From contig USMC01000051.1 of assembly GCA_900555715.1 (NCBI GenBank), positions 1-18,945 on the forward strand: DNA of 18,945 nt, in the 5' to 3' direction. The DNA comes from an uncultured Porphyromonadaceae bacterium (GTDB lineage Bacteria > Bacteroidota > Bacteroidia > Bacteroidales > Muribaculaceae). Below the pieces are notes generated by a model, which worked only from the letters and a program-made list of their open reading frames with translations, did not search any database and was not told the origin of the DNA. Shown one piece after another: positions 1 through 7,474 of this stretch (positions are counted from its first letter, which is position 1; each line of letters begins with the position of its first letter). The position numbers were made by a program, and so were the translations under genes.

Positions 1-2
1 CT

Positions 3-227
3 ATGTGTAAAACTCTTTCTTTTATTTCTTGTGTTCTTCCTTTGTTCCAGAAATTGCTTCCTATATATCCACAAGTTCTTCTCATAACTTGTAATTCACT
101 TTCATCATCATTTCCACATGAAGGCATTGATATGATTAATAAGGATGATAGCGTAAAAATTGCCGACAACCTGATTGCGTTAGTAAGCTTCATGATTGAA
201 TTATTTCTAATACTGAAAAGATATTAA
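3..227 (+). CDS. Possible 3' end of an unrecognised partial gene
   Basis: This open frame reaches the left edge of the window, so it may be the C-terminal end of a gene starting outside. I do not recognise the product. The second half (from about residue 43) reads like a plausible protein end, a short charged stretch followed by a hydrophobic helix ending in KRY. The first half is rich in Ser, Leu and Cys and is less convincing. It is AT-rich compared with the nuo/atp genes and would converge on the minus-strand gene at 239-814. A perfect 7-bp inverted repeat (71-77 with 86-92) lies within it. It may be a chance ORF. Confidence 0.2.
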   Translation: MCKTLSFISCVLPLFQKLLPIYPQVLLITCNSLSSSFPHEGIDMINKDDSVKIADNLIALVSFMIELFLILKRY

Positions 228-238
228 TGCGTAAAATA

Positions 239-814
239 TTACATGGTATAGGCAATGCCTATATTGAAATAATCGGTTTTGTGTGCCTTGTCAAATTTAA
301 AATCGGTAAAATCCCAGTCATAACCGGCTTCAATGGTCCATCCGTCCCAAATACGTAATCCGACAGCAGGATTCACTGACAGAACACAACCGCTGTCTGA
401 TGTCTTATCTTTCTTCTTTCCGTTACGTATTTCTACAGTAGAATGCAGATAGCCTATAGATAGAGGAATCTGGACATAAATATGCTTACCGAACCAATAG
501 CGATAACTGTAACCTGCTTTAATGTCCCAAGAGCTACTATCCATTTTATATTCTTTAATATCCTGATAAAACTGGTCGTACTGAGCGAAAAAACCATTAA
601 GCATAAGTCTGAAAGACAGACCGAATCCATGTTCCACTGCATCATAGAGAAACGAAGCGCCGCTATTTCCACCCCAATTCTTATCAGTCGTTTCTTTTAC
701 CTCGGTATTTTCTCCCCCTGCTGCGTTCGAATTGGTGTTAGTAGTTGATTGATTCTGTGCAGCTCCGGATAGTGCGATACATACTGCTGCAAGCATTAAG
801 ATAGTCTTTTTCAT
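239..814 (-). CDS. Putative outer-membrane beta-barrel protein, 191 aa
   Basis: A small exported protein of unknown function. The frame is open further upstream, but only from a TTG codon; the ATG at 814 opens on a clear signal peptide (MKKTILMLAAVCIALSGAAQ), with likely cleavage before Gln20, as is common in Bacteroidota. Residues 21-45 are a polar N/S/T/E linker. From about residue 50 there are alternating aromatic and polar stretches typical of barrel strands (FGLSFRLMLNGFF, GYSYRYWFGKHIYVQIPLSIGY, VGLRIWDGWTIEAGYDW), and the chain ends YFNIGIAYTM. This fits a small 8-strand OmpA/OmpW-like or porin-type barrel, but I cannot name a family. A -7 promoter element lies about 40 nt upstream of the start. 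The gene follows the HTH gene at 940-1167 on the same strand after a gap of 125 nt. Confidence 0.7.
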   Translation of the reverse strand: MKKTILMLAAVCIALSGAAQNQSTTNTNSNAAGGENTEVKETTDKNWGGNSGASFLYDAVEHGFGLSFRLMLNGFFAQYDQFYQDIKEYKMDSSSWDIKAGYSYRYWFGKHIYVQIPLSIGYLHSTVEIRNGKKKDKTSDSGCVLSVNPAVGLRIWDGWTIEAGYDWDFTDFKFDKAHKTDYFNIGIAYTM

Positions 815-853
815 TGCGTTGATTAAATTTTGTGTTACTTTAGTTAATGAGTG

Positions 854-861
854 CAAAGGTA
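854..861 (-). promoter_or_regulatory. Bacteroidota -7 promoter element for the barrel protein
   Basis: Reads TACCTTTG on the minus strand, matching the TAnnTTTG consensus of the Bacteroidota primary sigma factor. It would start RNA near 847, leaving a leader of about 33 nt. I find no TTTG at the expected -33 spacing (19-21 nt), so the promoter may be weak or need an activator. Confidence 0.5.
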
Positions 862-891
862 TATCAAAAAAGCAACAGGCATCAGATATCC

Positions 892-922
892 ATGTAACAC
901 ATATCAGTACAAAGTGTTGCAT
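892..922. repeat. Imperfect inverted repeat between HTH and barrel genes
   Basis: ATGTAACAC (892-900) and GTGTTGCAT (914-922) are inverted copies with one mismatch in nine, separated by 13 nt. The centre is about 60 bp upstream of the inferred start of the barrel-protein transcript, where an activator site would be expected. It also lies just past the stop codon of the HTH gene, so it could be an RNA hairpin in that gene's 3' end. No T-run follows directly, which argues against an intrinsic terminator. Confidence 0.35.
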
Positions 923-939
923 GTTATCGTACACAATAA

Positions 940-1167
940 TCAATCATGATTAATCTCCGAAACATATTGGTTGGAAAGGTCGCGAAAAAAATCATGACCG
1001 AGCACGAGCGAAATACGCATCAATAATTGAGTATCAATAGCTGAACGTCCGAAAATATCATAAATATTCCCACGATTGCAGTTCAACTGTCTGGCAAACC
1101 AGGCCACGGTATGAGACCGCGGCTGATTCTGAAATTCTTTTTTTATGAGCGCACCAATATGCAGCAT
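940..1167 (-). CDS. Small helix-turn-helix DNA-binding protein, 75 aa
   Basis: Residues 4-62 resemble a single-domain HTH family common in Bacteroidota: a first helix (IGALIKKEF), then WFARQLNCNRGNIYDIF (23-39) as the HTH core, then IDTQLLMRISLVLGHDFF (44-61). This is a Cro/C1-like DNA-binding fold and probably a transcriptional regulator; its target is unknown. I chose the ATG at 1167 because family members, from memory, usually begin just before the HIG motif, as here (MLHIG). A GTG at 1293 would add 42 residues, but those look unlike the family and run into a structured inverted repeat. A consensus promoter at 1464-1494 gives a leader of about 290 nt. The next gene downstream encodes the barrel protein, a possible target. 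Confidence 0.7.
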   Translation of the reverse strand: MLHIGALIKKEFQNQPRSHTVAWFARQLNCNRGNIYDIFGRSAIDTQLLMRISLVLGHDFFRDLSNQYVSEINHD

Positions 1168-1263
1168 AGCTCGTCGTCTGGCGCTGTCCTGTTCCACAGA
1201 CAGCAGGATACAAAAAAGACGCAGGAACGTCGTCTGTTTAATCGTTGAGGCATCGCCAAACGC

Positions 1264-1343
1264 CTTGTCGCAATAAAAACAGTCCACTCCCACGCCTTAT
1301 CGGATATTCAGATCCCCATGCCGGGGAGTGGATATGCGACAAG
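1264..1343 (-). promoter_or_regulatory. Nested inverted repeats in the HTH gene leader
   Basis: Two perfect 9-bp arm pairs are nested: outer CTTGTCGCA (1264-1272) with TGCGACAAG (1335-1343), inner TCCACTCCC (1283-1291) with GGGAGTGGA (1324-1332). The junction between the helices is asymmetric (10 nt against 2 nt). The apical 32 nt can form a further small hairpin on the minus strand (GGAT, 6-nt loop, ATCC). A competing hairpin, CCCC-GGCAT-GGGG, uses part of the inner arm. On the minus strand the inner stem is followed by CTGTTTTTATT, which looks like an intrinsic terminator. This could be an attenuator, a structured leader or a separate small RNA. The whole stretch 1168-1562 holds no other gene I can support. 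Confidence 0.5.
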
Positions 1344-1406
1344 CATGAGCGTTCGTCGACTGCTGTTATCCTCGTTGCATTGAAACTGGCGATTTCCTTT
1401 TAAAGG

Positions 1407-1427
1407 ATAAAGCACGAAACGCTTTAT
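1407..1427 (-). repeat. Short hairpin in the HTH leader
   Basis: ATAAAGC (1407-1413) and GCTTTAT (1421-1427) are perfect 7-bp inverted arms around a 7-nt loop. It lies directly after the T-tract that follows the hairpin at 1439-1462 in the minus-strand reading. Role unknown. Confidence 0.35.
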
Positions 1428-1438
1428 AAAAAAATATG

Positions 1439-1462
1439 TGCGCGTCCATTTCTGAACGCGCA
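1439..1462 (-). repeat. GC-rich hairpin at the predicted 5' end of the HTH leader
   Basis: TGCGCGT (1439-1445) pairs with ACGCGCA (1456-1462) around a 10-nt loop. In the minus-strand direction it is followed by ACATATTTTTTTAT, so it resembles an intrinsic terminator and could be a second stop for nuoN read-through. The promoter at 1464-1494 would start RNA near 1457, inside the first arm, so only part of the stem could form in RNA from that promoter. Confidence 0.35.
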
Positions 1463-1463
1463 G

Positions 1464-1494
1464 CAAATATAACTATTATTTCGTTTCCTGCAAA
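1464..1494 (-). promoter_or_regulatory. Consensus Bacteroidota promoter for the HTH gene
   Basis: On the minus strand TTTG (1494-1491) is followed after exactly 19 nt by TATATTTG (1471-1464), a full match to the TTTG-N19-21-TAnnTTTG consensus. Transcription would start near 1457 and run into the structured leader and the HTH gene. The -33 TTTG is the end of the T-run of the nuoN terminator, so the two signals overlap. Confidence 0.65.
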
Positions 1495-1531
1495 AAAATT
1501 AAAGAGGACATCCCGGCGGAATGTCCCCTTT
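1491..1531 (-). terminator. Intrinsic terminator after nuoN
   Basis: On the minus strand a 14-bp stem (arms 1518-1531 and 1501-1514, GCC loop, two G-T pairs) is followed by AATTTTTTT. It begins 31 nt after the nuoN stop codon. This is a strong Rho-independent terminator closing the nuo/atp operon. Confidence 0.9.
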
Positions 1532-1562
1532 TAGAATTATGGCTTGATGCCTGTTTATAACA

Positions 1563-3038
1563 TCAGAGGAAGTACATCCTTATCGCGCTGAGGTCGGCAA
1601 GGTCGAGAAGGGAGCTGTAGAAGCAGCTTACGAGACCGAGCAGGAGTATGCCGGCGACGGTAATCCACAGACCGAGACGCTCGGAGAATGCCGATTTGAA
1701 AGTCGGAATCACGCATTCGTCAGGCTCGATGAACATTGCCTTGACAACGAGCAGATAGTAGTAGAGCGAGATAATGGTGTTTATCAACGCGATGAGCACG
1801 AGGACGTAGATTGCCGTGGTGCCCTGGTTGATAGCTCCGGTAAAGATGAAGAACTTCGAGAAGAAGCCAGCGAAGGGCGGGATGCCTGCGAGAGAGAACA
1901 TGGCAAGCATCATCGCCACAGACAGGCGCGGGTTGGTTTTGTAGAGACCTTTGTAGTCGTCCATCGACACGCATCCGGTGGCATTCTCGATAGCGCCGAT
2001 GACGCCGAAAGCGGCAAGGTTGGAGAAGATGTAAACAAGGATGTAGTACATCATCGCCGCCATACCCATGGCATTGAACGCTATCACGCCAAGCATGATA
2101 TATCCTGCCTGCGAAATCGACGAGAAGGCGAGGAAACGCTTCATGTTGCGCTGACGGATGGCGAAGAGGTTGCCGACAGTGATTGTAAGGATGATGATTG
2201 CATAGAGCATCCATTCCCATACATTGCTGTAGAGCGTTCCGAACACCTGAGCGAGAACACAGAGGAATGCAAAAGCTGCGGCGCCTTTGGAAATGACGGA
2301 GAGGTATGACGTAACGCTTGTGGGCGCTCCCTGATAGACGTCGGCTGTCCAGAGATGGAAGGGGACGAGGGAGAGCTTGAATCCTATGCCTGCGATTGTG
2401 AAGGCGAGGGCAAGGACGAGGAGGCTGTTGAGCTCGCCGGTGAGAGCGAAGTAGATTTTCTCAAAGTAGAGCGAGCCGGTAAGACCGTAGACGAACGACA
2501 GACCCATCATAAAGATTGCCGAAGAGAATACTGCCGTAAGGATGTACTTGACGGCAGCCTCGTGGCTTTCGTAGCGGTTCTTGTCGAGAGCGACCATAGC
2601 GGCGAGGGGCAGCGAGGCGCTTTCGAGACCGATGATGAACATAAGGAAGTGGCGCGACGAAATCATGAGATACATGCCGAAGAGCGTCACAAGGAGGAGT
2701 TCGTAGAACTCTCCGCGGCGCACTACCATCGCATCGCTGTTAGCCCATTTGACAGACTGGATGAGTACGATGACAACGCCGACATTGAGAATATTCTTTA
2801 TGGCGGCGATGACTGGCGAAGTCTCATACATGCCTGAGAATGCGACAACATTATCGGTCTGTCCGAGCAGACAACCGCAGAGACCGGCAGCAGTGATGAT
2901 GAGCATCAGGACAACGCTGAACGCCGGAAGGGATTTCTGAGCCCCCTTGGGCATGAAGGTATCGTAGAGGAATACCAGCAGGAAAACGACCAGCAGGGCG
3001 ATTTCCTGTTTCATAGCTAAAAATTGTGAGTAATCCAT
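1563..3038 (-). CDS. nuoN: Complex I subunit NuoN, 491 aa
   Basis: One of the three antiporter-like membrane subunits of respiratory complex I; it carries one proton path across the inner membrane. About 14 hydrophobic segments are visible. Key features are the charged pair typical of the family: Glu139 in GLESASLPLAA and Lys221 in FKLSLVPFHLW, followed by TADVYQGAPTSVTS and a second Lys at 251. Length matches E. coli NuoN (about 485). The ATG is preceded by an AAGGAAAG Shine-Dalgarno-like stretch and starts 21 nt after nuoM. It is the last gene of the operon and is followed by a strong terminator. Confidence 0.96.
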   Translation of the reverse strand: MDYSQFLAMKQEIALLVVFLLVFLYDTFMPKGAQKSLPAFSVVLMLIITAAGLCGCLLGQTDNVVAFSGMYETSPVIAAIKNILNVGVVIVLIQSVKWANSDAMVVRRGEFYELLLVTLFGMYLMISSRHFLMFIIGLESASLPLAAMVALDKNRYESHEAAVKYILTAVFSSAIFMMGLSFVYGLTGSLYFEKIYFALTGELNSLLVLALAFTIAGIGFKLSLVPFHLWTADVYQGAPTSVTSYLSVISKGAAAFAFLCVLAQVFGTLYSNVWEWMLYAIIILTITVGNLFAIRQRNMKRFLAFSSISQAGYIMLGVIAFNAMGMAAMMYYILVYIFSNLAAFGVIGAIENATGCVSMDDYKGLYKTNPRLSVAMMLAMFSLAGIPPFAGFFSKFFIFTGAINQGTTAIYVLVLIALINTIISLYYYLLVVKAMFIEPDECVIPTFKSAFSERLGLWITVAGILLLGLVSCFYSSLLDLADLSAIRMYFL

Positions 3039-3059
3039 TGCAATTCTTTCCTTGGGGGT

Positions 3060-4586
3060 TTACATTCCGAGCACGCGGAAGATTTCCGGTGAGAAAGTGG
3101 TTTTGATAAGGTCGCTGAAGAAGTTCGGGAAGCAACCGATGGCAGCTACGCAAACGATGAGTGTTGCCGTGCTGAGGCGTTCCCACCAGGTGGCGTCGGT
3201 GAGCGTGCGGTGGTGGTCGTCATAGACAGGACCGAAGAGAAGCTTTCCGACAACACGCAGGATGTAGACTGCGGTGATGACAATCGAGCAGCAGGCGATG
3301 ATGGTGAACACCAGACGGAGAGAACCGTCGCCGCCGAGATACTCAGCCATACCTGCCTTGAATGAACCGACGAAGATTGTCATTTCGGCGACGAAACCGC
3401 TCAGACCGGGAAGACCGAGCGATGCCATACCGGCGATAACGTAGCAGACGGAGAGATAGGGCAGAATCTGCATCATGCCGCCCATCTTGGTGATTTCACG
3501 CGTATGTGTGCGTCCGTAGATCATACCGATGAGCGCGAAGAAGAGCGCTGTCATAAGACCGTGCGAGAGCATCTGCATGATAGCGCCTGTCATCGCTGTG
3601 GTATTGAGCATGAGGATTGCGAACAGCACCAGACCGCAGTGCGACACCGAGGAATATGCGTTGATGTACTTGAGGTCGGTCTTGACGCAAGCGCAGAAGG
3701 CGCCGTAGACCACCGAAATGCCGGTCAGGATAAGGAAGATGTACGAAAGCTCGTGTGCGGCGTAAGGCATCAGATATATGGCTACGCGGAAGCAGCCGTA
3801 ACCGCCGAGCTTCATAAGTACGCCGGCATGGAGCATCGACACTGCCGTAGGCGCTGAAGCGTGACCGTCGGGGCTCCATGTATGGAAGGGGAACATCGCG
3901 CCGAGGACACCGAAGCCGACAAAGGTCATCGGGAAGAGGAACTGCTGCCAGCTGTGTGGGATAGCGTCGTTCTGCGCGATTTCGAGGAGATTCCAAGTGA
4001 GCGGGCTGCCGTCGGGAGCGGAGTGATAGTAGATGCCGATGAGTCCGAGCATAAGGAATGCCGAACCGCCCATAAGCATCAGGGTGAGCTTCATCGCCGA
4101 GTAGTTCTTACGTCCCGAGCCCCATACTCCGATGAGGAGATACATGGGAATGAGCGCTACCTCATAGAACATGAACATTGTGAAGAGGTCGATGGAGATG
4201 AAGAATCCGAAAACGCCGGTAGAAAGGAGCACGAGCCAGAGGAAGAATTCCTTGGGCTGGTCGATTTTCCACGAGGCGAACGAACCTGTCAGGAGAATGA
4301 CCGACGACAGGATGAGCATCGCTATCGAGATACCGTCGACACCGACGGCGAGATTGATATGCAGAGGCGCGAACCATGTCCACGAATCACAGTAGAGCAT
4401 GGGGGATGTTGTGTCGGTCTGACGGATACCGAGATAGTCGACAAGGAGGTAGACCGAAAGCCCCAGCAGCGCAAGCGAACCCGTCACCGCCACGGCGCGG
4501 ATCTGCTTGACATCGCGGCACAGCCCGAGCAGAGCGAGCATGACTACCGGAATGACTACAAAATAGATTAATATATTGGAGAACAT
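3060..4586 (-). CDS. nuoM: Complex I subunit NuoM, 508 aa
   Basis: Antiporter-like membrane subunit of complex I, one proton channel. Recognised from GVDGISIAML (82-91), the buried Glu142 in FYEVALIPMY (equivalent to the essential E. coli Glu144), PFHTWSPDGHASAPTAVSML with its conserved His residues, and the YSSVSHCGLVLF segment. Length equals that of E. coli NuoM (509). Roughly 14 membrane segments. It starts at an ATG 34 nt after nuoL. The antisense strand carries a long open frame here, which is a codon-bias shadow. Confidence 0.96.
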   Translation of the reverse strand: MFSNILIYFVVIPVVMLALLGLCRDVKQIRAVAVTGSLALLGLSVYLLVDYLGIRQTDTTSPMLYCDSWTWFAPLHINLAVGVDGISIAMLILSSVILLTGSFASWKIDQPKEFFLWLVLLSTGVFGFFISIDLFTMFMFYEVALIPMYLLIGVWGSGRKNYSAMKLTLMLMGGSAFLMLGLIGIYYHSAPDGSPLTWNLLEIAQNDAIPHSWQQFLFPMTFVGFGVLGAMFPFHTWSPDGHASAPTAVSMLHAGVLMKLGGYGCFRVAIYLMPYAAHELSYIFLILTGISVVYGAFCACVKTDLKYINAYSSVSHCGLVLFAILMLNTTAMTGAIMQMLSHGLMTALFFALIGMIYGRTHTREITKMGGMMQILPYLSVCYVIAGMASLGLPGLSGFVAEMTIFVGSFKAGMAEYLGGDGSLRLVFTIIACCSIVITAVYILRVVGKLLFGPVYDDHHRTLTDATWWERLSTATLIVCVAAIGCFPNFFSDLIKTTFSPEIFRVLGM

Positions 4587-4620
4587 GTGATACTGATTTT
4601 AATTTATTTCACCGTTATAG

Positions 4621-6633
4621 TCATGCCAGACAGAAAATCGTTATTGCACCGAGAGCGAGAGCGCCGATGAGATAATACCAGACGTACATCTGAATCTGTC
4701 CGCACTGCAGAGGTTTGATGACCTCGGAGAGCTTGTTCGTCACGGCGGCGAAGGAGTCCATCGTGCCGTCGATGATGTGACGGTCGAACCAGGCGAGAGG
4801 ACGGCATACGCAGCCGAAGATAATCTTATGTGTGATGAACATATAGAGCTCGTCGAAATAGAAGCGGTGGTGAGCCCATTTCCAGAGGTTCGGCAGAGCG
4901 TTGCGGAACTTTTCGGGGAGCTTGTTTTCCTTGCGGTACATGACAGTTGCAAGACCGATGCCGAGCAGAGCGACAACAAGGCTCACAGTAGCCACGCTCC
5001 AGTTGAAGTGCGCCATGAAATCGTATTCATGTCCGTTCCAAGTGACGAGTTTGCCGAAGGGGATGAAGCCGGCGACACACGAGACGGCAGCGAGGAAGAC
5101 GAGGGGGAATGTCATCGTCCAGGGCTGGTCGTGCGGTGCATGATGTCCTTCGCGTACCTTGTGTTCCTTCCACCAGAAGATGAGGTAGTAGAGACGGAAC
5201 ATGTAGAACGCTGTAAGACCAGCCACGAGCGACATCCAGATATATGCGAACCAACCGTTGCCGTCGCCGAGGCAGGAGCTCAGAATCTCGTCCTTGGAGA
5301 AGAATCCGGAGAACGGGATGATACCTGCAATGGCAAGACAGCCGATGAGAAAGGTGATGTGTGTCCAGGGCATATATTTGCGCAGACCGTGCATCTCGGT
5401 ATAGTCGTTTGAGCCTATGGCGTGGATGAGCGCGCCGGCACCGAGGAAGAGGAGCGCCTTGAACATAGCGTGTGTGAACAGATGGAACATCGACGCCATA
5501 TAGCCGAGACCTTCGTGTATCTCAGGACGGGCGACACCGAGCGAAACCATCATAAACGCTATCTGCGAGATTGTGGAGAATGCGAGCACGCGCTTGATGT
5601 CGATCTGCGTGCACGCTACCACAGCGGCGTAGAATGCCGTTGCGGCGCCGACGACAGTGATAATCGTCAGTGCGCTCGGCTCCATCAGATAGAGCGGGAA
5701 GAGACGTGCCACGAGGTATACGCCGGCGACGACCATCGTAGCTGCATGAATGAGCGCCGACACGGGAGTAGGACCTTCCATAGCATCGGGCAGCCAGATA
5801 TGCAGAGGCATCATCGCCGATTTGCCCATACCGCCCATGAAGATGAGCACCAGAGCCCATGTGAGCACCGAAGCACCCATGAACATCGGCGCTGCGCTGT
5901 TCTCGAAAATGCTGCGGACGCCTTCGGCTGTGCCGATGTTGACCTGAGTAACGTTAGCGAGCCCTTCGACAGGCACAGAGGTGAGTTCGGTGAAGTTGAA
6001 TGTTCCGGTATAGTACGACAGCACGAGAATGCCGATGAGGAATCCGAGGTCGGCGAAGCGTGTGACGATGAACGCCTTCTTGGATGCGCTCACTGCCGAC
6101 GGCTTCTTATAATAGAATCCGATCAGCAGGTAAGACGAAGCGCCCACGAGCTCCCAGAAGATATACATCTGGAAAATGTTGGGAGCGACGACGAGTCCGA
6201 GCATCGAAAAGCTGAAGAGACTCAGGAAGGCATAGAAGCGCTGGAATCCGTGTTCATACACGCCGTGATGGTCGCGCATATATCCCATGCTGTAGAGATG
6301 CACCATGAAGGAAATGGTGGTGATGACTACGAGCATCATTGCGGAAATAGGATCGAGCAGGAATCCGAGCTTTATGACAAGCTTGTCGGTGAACTGCAGC
6401 CAGGTCTGGTCGAAGACAAGATACTGGAGGCGTTCTGTGCCGTTGATGAACTCAGCGGCTCCGCTGAAGAAATACTGGTAAGCGGTATAATAGGAAAGCA
6501 GCAGGACTGTTCCCATGCCGAGGCAGCCGAGCGTACCCGCGGTCCGATGGCTCATCTTCATGCCGAGAAGACCGAGGAAGACGAACATAAAGAGCGGGAT
6601 GCTCAGAATCAATATAGGTATTGTAACATCCAT
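4621..6633 (-). CDS. nuoL: Complex I subunit NuoL, 670 aa
   Basis: The distal antiporter-like subunit of complex I. Motifs seen: LDPISAMML (93-101), Glu161 in YIFWELVGASSYLLIG (the conserved charge of TM5), Lys271 in GMGKSAMMPLHIWLPDAM, and GPTPVSALIHAATMV with His296. The extra 150 or so C-terminal residues beyond the antiporter core fit the long lateral helix plus final membrane helix that brace NuoM and NuoN; the chain ends in a hydrophobic segment (YYLIGALALGAITIF). E. coli NuoL is 613 aa, so this one is somewhat longer. It starts 5 nt after nuoK. Confidence 0.96.
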   Translation of the reverse strand: MDVTIPILILSIPLFMFVFLGLLGMKMSHRTAGTLGCLGMGTVLLLSYYTAYQYFFSGAAEFINGTERLQYLVFDQTWLQFTDKLVIKLGFLLDPISAMMLVVITTISFMVHLYSMGYMRDHHGVYEHGFQRFYAFLSLFSFSMLGLVVAPNIFQMYIFWELVGASSYLLIGFYYKKPSAVSASKKAFIVTRFADLGFLIGILVLSYYTGTFNFTELTSVPVEGLANVTQVNIGTAEGVRSIFENSAAPMFMGASVLTWALVLIFMGGMGKSAMMPLHIWLPDAMEGPTPVSALIHAATMVVAGVYLVARLFPLYLMEPSALTIITVVGAATAFYAAVVACTQIDIKRVLAFSTISQIAFMMVSLGVARPEIHEGLGYMASMFHLFTHAMFKALLFLGAGALIHAIGSNDYTEMHGLRKYMPWTHITFLIGCLAIAGIIPFSGFFSKDEILSSCLGDGNGWFAYIWMSLVAGLTAFYMFRLYYLIFWWKEHKVREGHHAPHDQPWTMTFPLVFLAAVSCVAGFIPFGKLVTWNGHEYDFMAHFNWSVATVSLVVALLGIGLATVMYRKENKLPEKFRNALPNLWKWAHHRFYFDELYMFITHKIIFGCVCRPLAWFDRHIIDGTMDSFAAVTNKLSEVIKPLQCGQIQMYVWYYLIGALALGAITIFCLA

Positions 6634-6638
6634 AGTGC

Positions 6639-6950
6639 TTAGAATTTCATTTCGTTAAGTGAGCGGACGTCGATATTCCGTACGGACCGGAAGATGTTGA
6701 TGATTATTGCAATCGCAAGCGCTGTTTCGGCAGCCGCTATAGCGATGGCAAACAGTGTGAAGAACATTCCTTCGAGCTGTCCGGGGAAGAGGAAACGGTT
6801 GAACACCACAAAGTTGATGTCGACGGCATTCAGCATCAGTTCGAGCGAAATGAGCATGGCAATCATATTCTTACGCGTTATGAAGCCATATACTCCGCAG
6901 CAGAACATGAACAATGCCGGAATAAGGTAATATATTGCTGTAAGTTCCAT
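6639..6950 (-). CDS. nuoK: Complex I subunit NuoK, 103 aa
   Basis: Small three-helix membrane subunit of complex I that is part of the proton path between the quinone site and the antiporter subunits. The conserved membrane glutamates are present: Glu37 in LISLELMLNAV and Glu75 in AIAAAETALAIAI (E. coli Glu36 and Glu72). I start at the ATG at 6950, which gives MELTAIYYLIPALF and the usual family length of about 100. A TTG at 6959 would add three residues and overlap the nuoJ stop codon by 4 nt; it remains possible. Confidence 0.94.
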   Translation of the reverse strand: MELTAIYYLIPALFMFCCGVYGFITRKNMIAMLISLELMLNAVDINFVVFNRFLFPGQLEGMFFTLFAIAIAAAETALAIAIIINIFRSVRNIDVRSLNEMKF

Positions 6951-6955
6951 ATCTG

Positions 6956-7471
6956 TCAACGTTTACGAGCGATTACGACACCGCCGATGATACAAGCGAG
7001 CAAAAGGACACTGACAGCCTCGAAGGGCAGCAGATACTGTCCGTCGCCTGTTCCCATGAGGGTGGTGCCTATTGTCTCCATGTCGGGATTATCCATTTCC
7101 GGTTTGTGTGCGAAAGCGATTGCACAGCGGCTCACGAGAGCATATCCGGCAAGGGCAAGCGTCGCAACAGCGGCGACAGCGCCGAGGAGCCTCGATTTCG
7201 ACGTAAGCCTTTCGCTGTTGTCTCCCGGTCGGCTCGTCAGCAGGATGGCAAAGACGAAGAGCACCACTATGCCGCCGGCATACACCGCAATCTGCACAGC
7301 GCCGAGGAACTCATAGTCGAGCATGAAATATACCACAGCGGCAGCGAAGAGGGTGAACAGCAGGTAAGTGGCGGCGCGGAGTATCTTGCGCGTCGTGACA
7401 GCCATCACTGAGAATACTACCATCGCAAGAGCGACGATAAAATACAAGATTAAGCTTCCTGTTGATTCCAT
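6956..7471 (-). CDS. nuoJ: Complex I subunit NuoJ, 171 aa
   Basis: Membrane subunit of complex I next to NuoA, NuoH and NuoK, involved in coupling quinone reduction to proton movement. Five hydrophobic helices are visible, including the third-helix region DYEFLGAVQIAVYAGGIVVL (51-70), a well-conserved NuoJ signature with the pi-bulge region of the coupling helix. Length is close to that of E. coli NuoJ (184). It starts 3 nt after nuoI and ends 5 nt before the nuoK ATG. Confidence 0.94.
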   Translation of the reverse strand: MESTGSLILYFIVALAMVVFSVMAVTTRKILRAATYLLFTLFAAAVVYFMLDYEFLGAVQIAVYAGGIVVLFVFAILLTSRPGDNSERLTSKSRLLGAVAAVATLALAGYALVSRCAIAFAHKPEMDNPDMETIGTTLMGTGDGQYLLPFEAVSVLLLACIIGGVVIARKR

Positions 7472-7474
7472 ATC

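Noticed and set aside
71..92. Perfect 7-bp inverted repeat ACAAGTT/AACTTGT as a terminator
   Set aside because: No T-run follows on either strand. It could be an operator, but nothing nearby supports that.
940..1293. Longer HTH protein starting at GTG 1293
   Set aside because: The extra 42 residues do not look like the family, the family usually starts just before the HIG motif, and the region is better explained as a structured leader. Kept only as an alternative.
3861..4571. 236-codon plus-strand frame opposite nuoM
   Set aside because: Antisense shadow rich in Glu, His and Arg; nuoM is intact on the other strand.
5422..6642. 406-codon plus-strand frame opposite nuoL
   Set aside because: Same codon-bias shadow: fully antisense to nuoL, charged low-quality product, no promoter or ribosome site.
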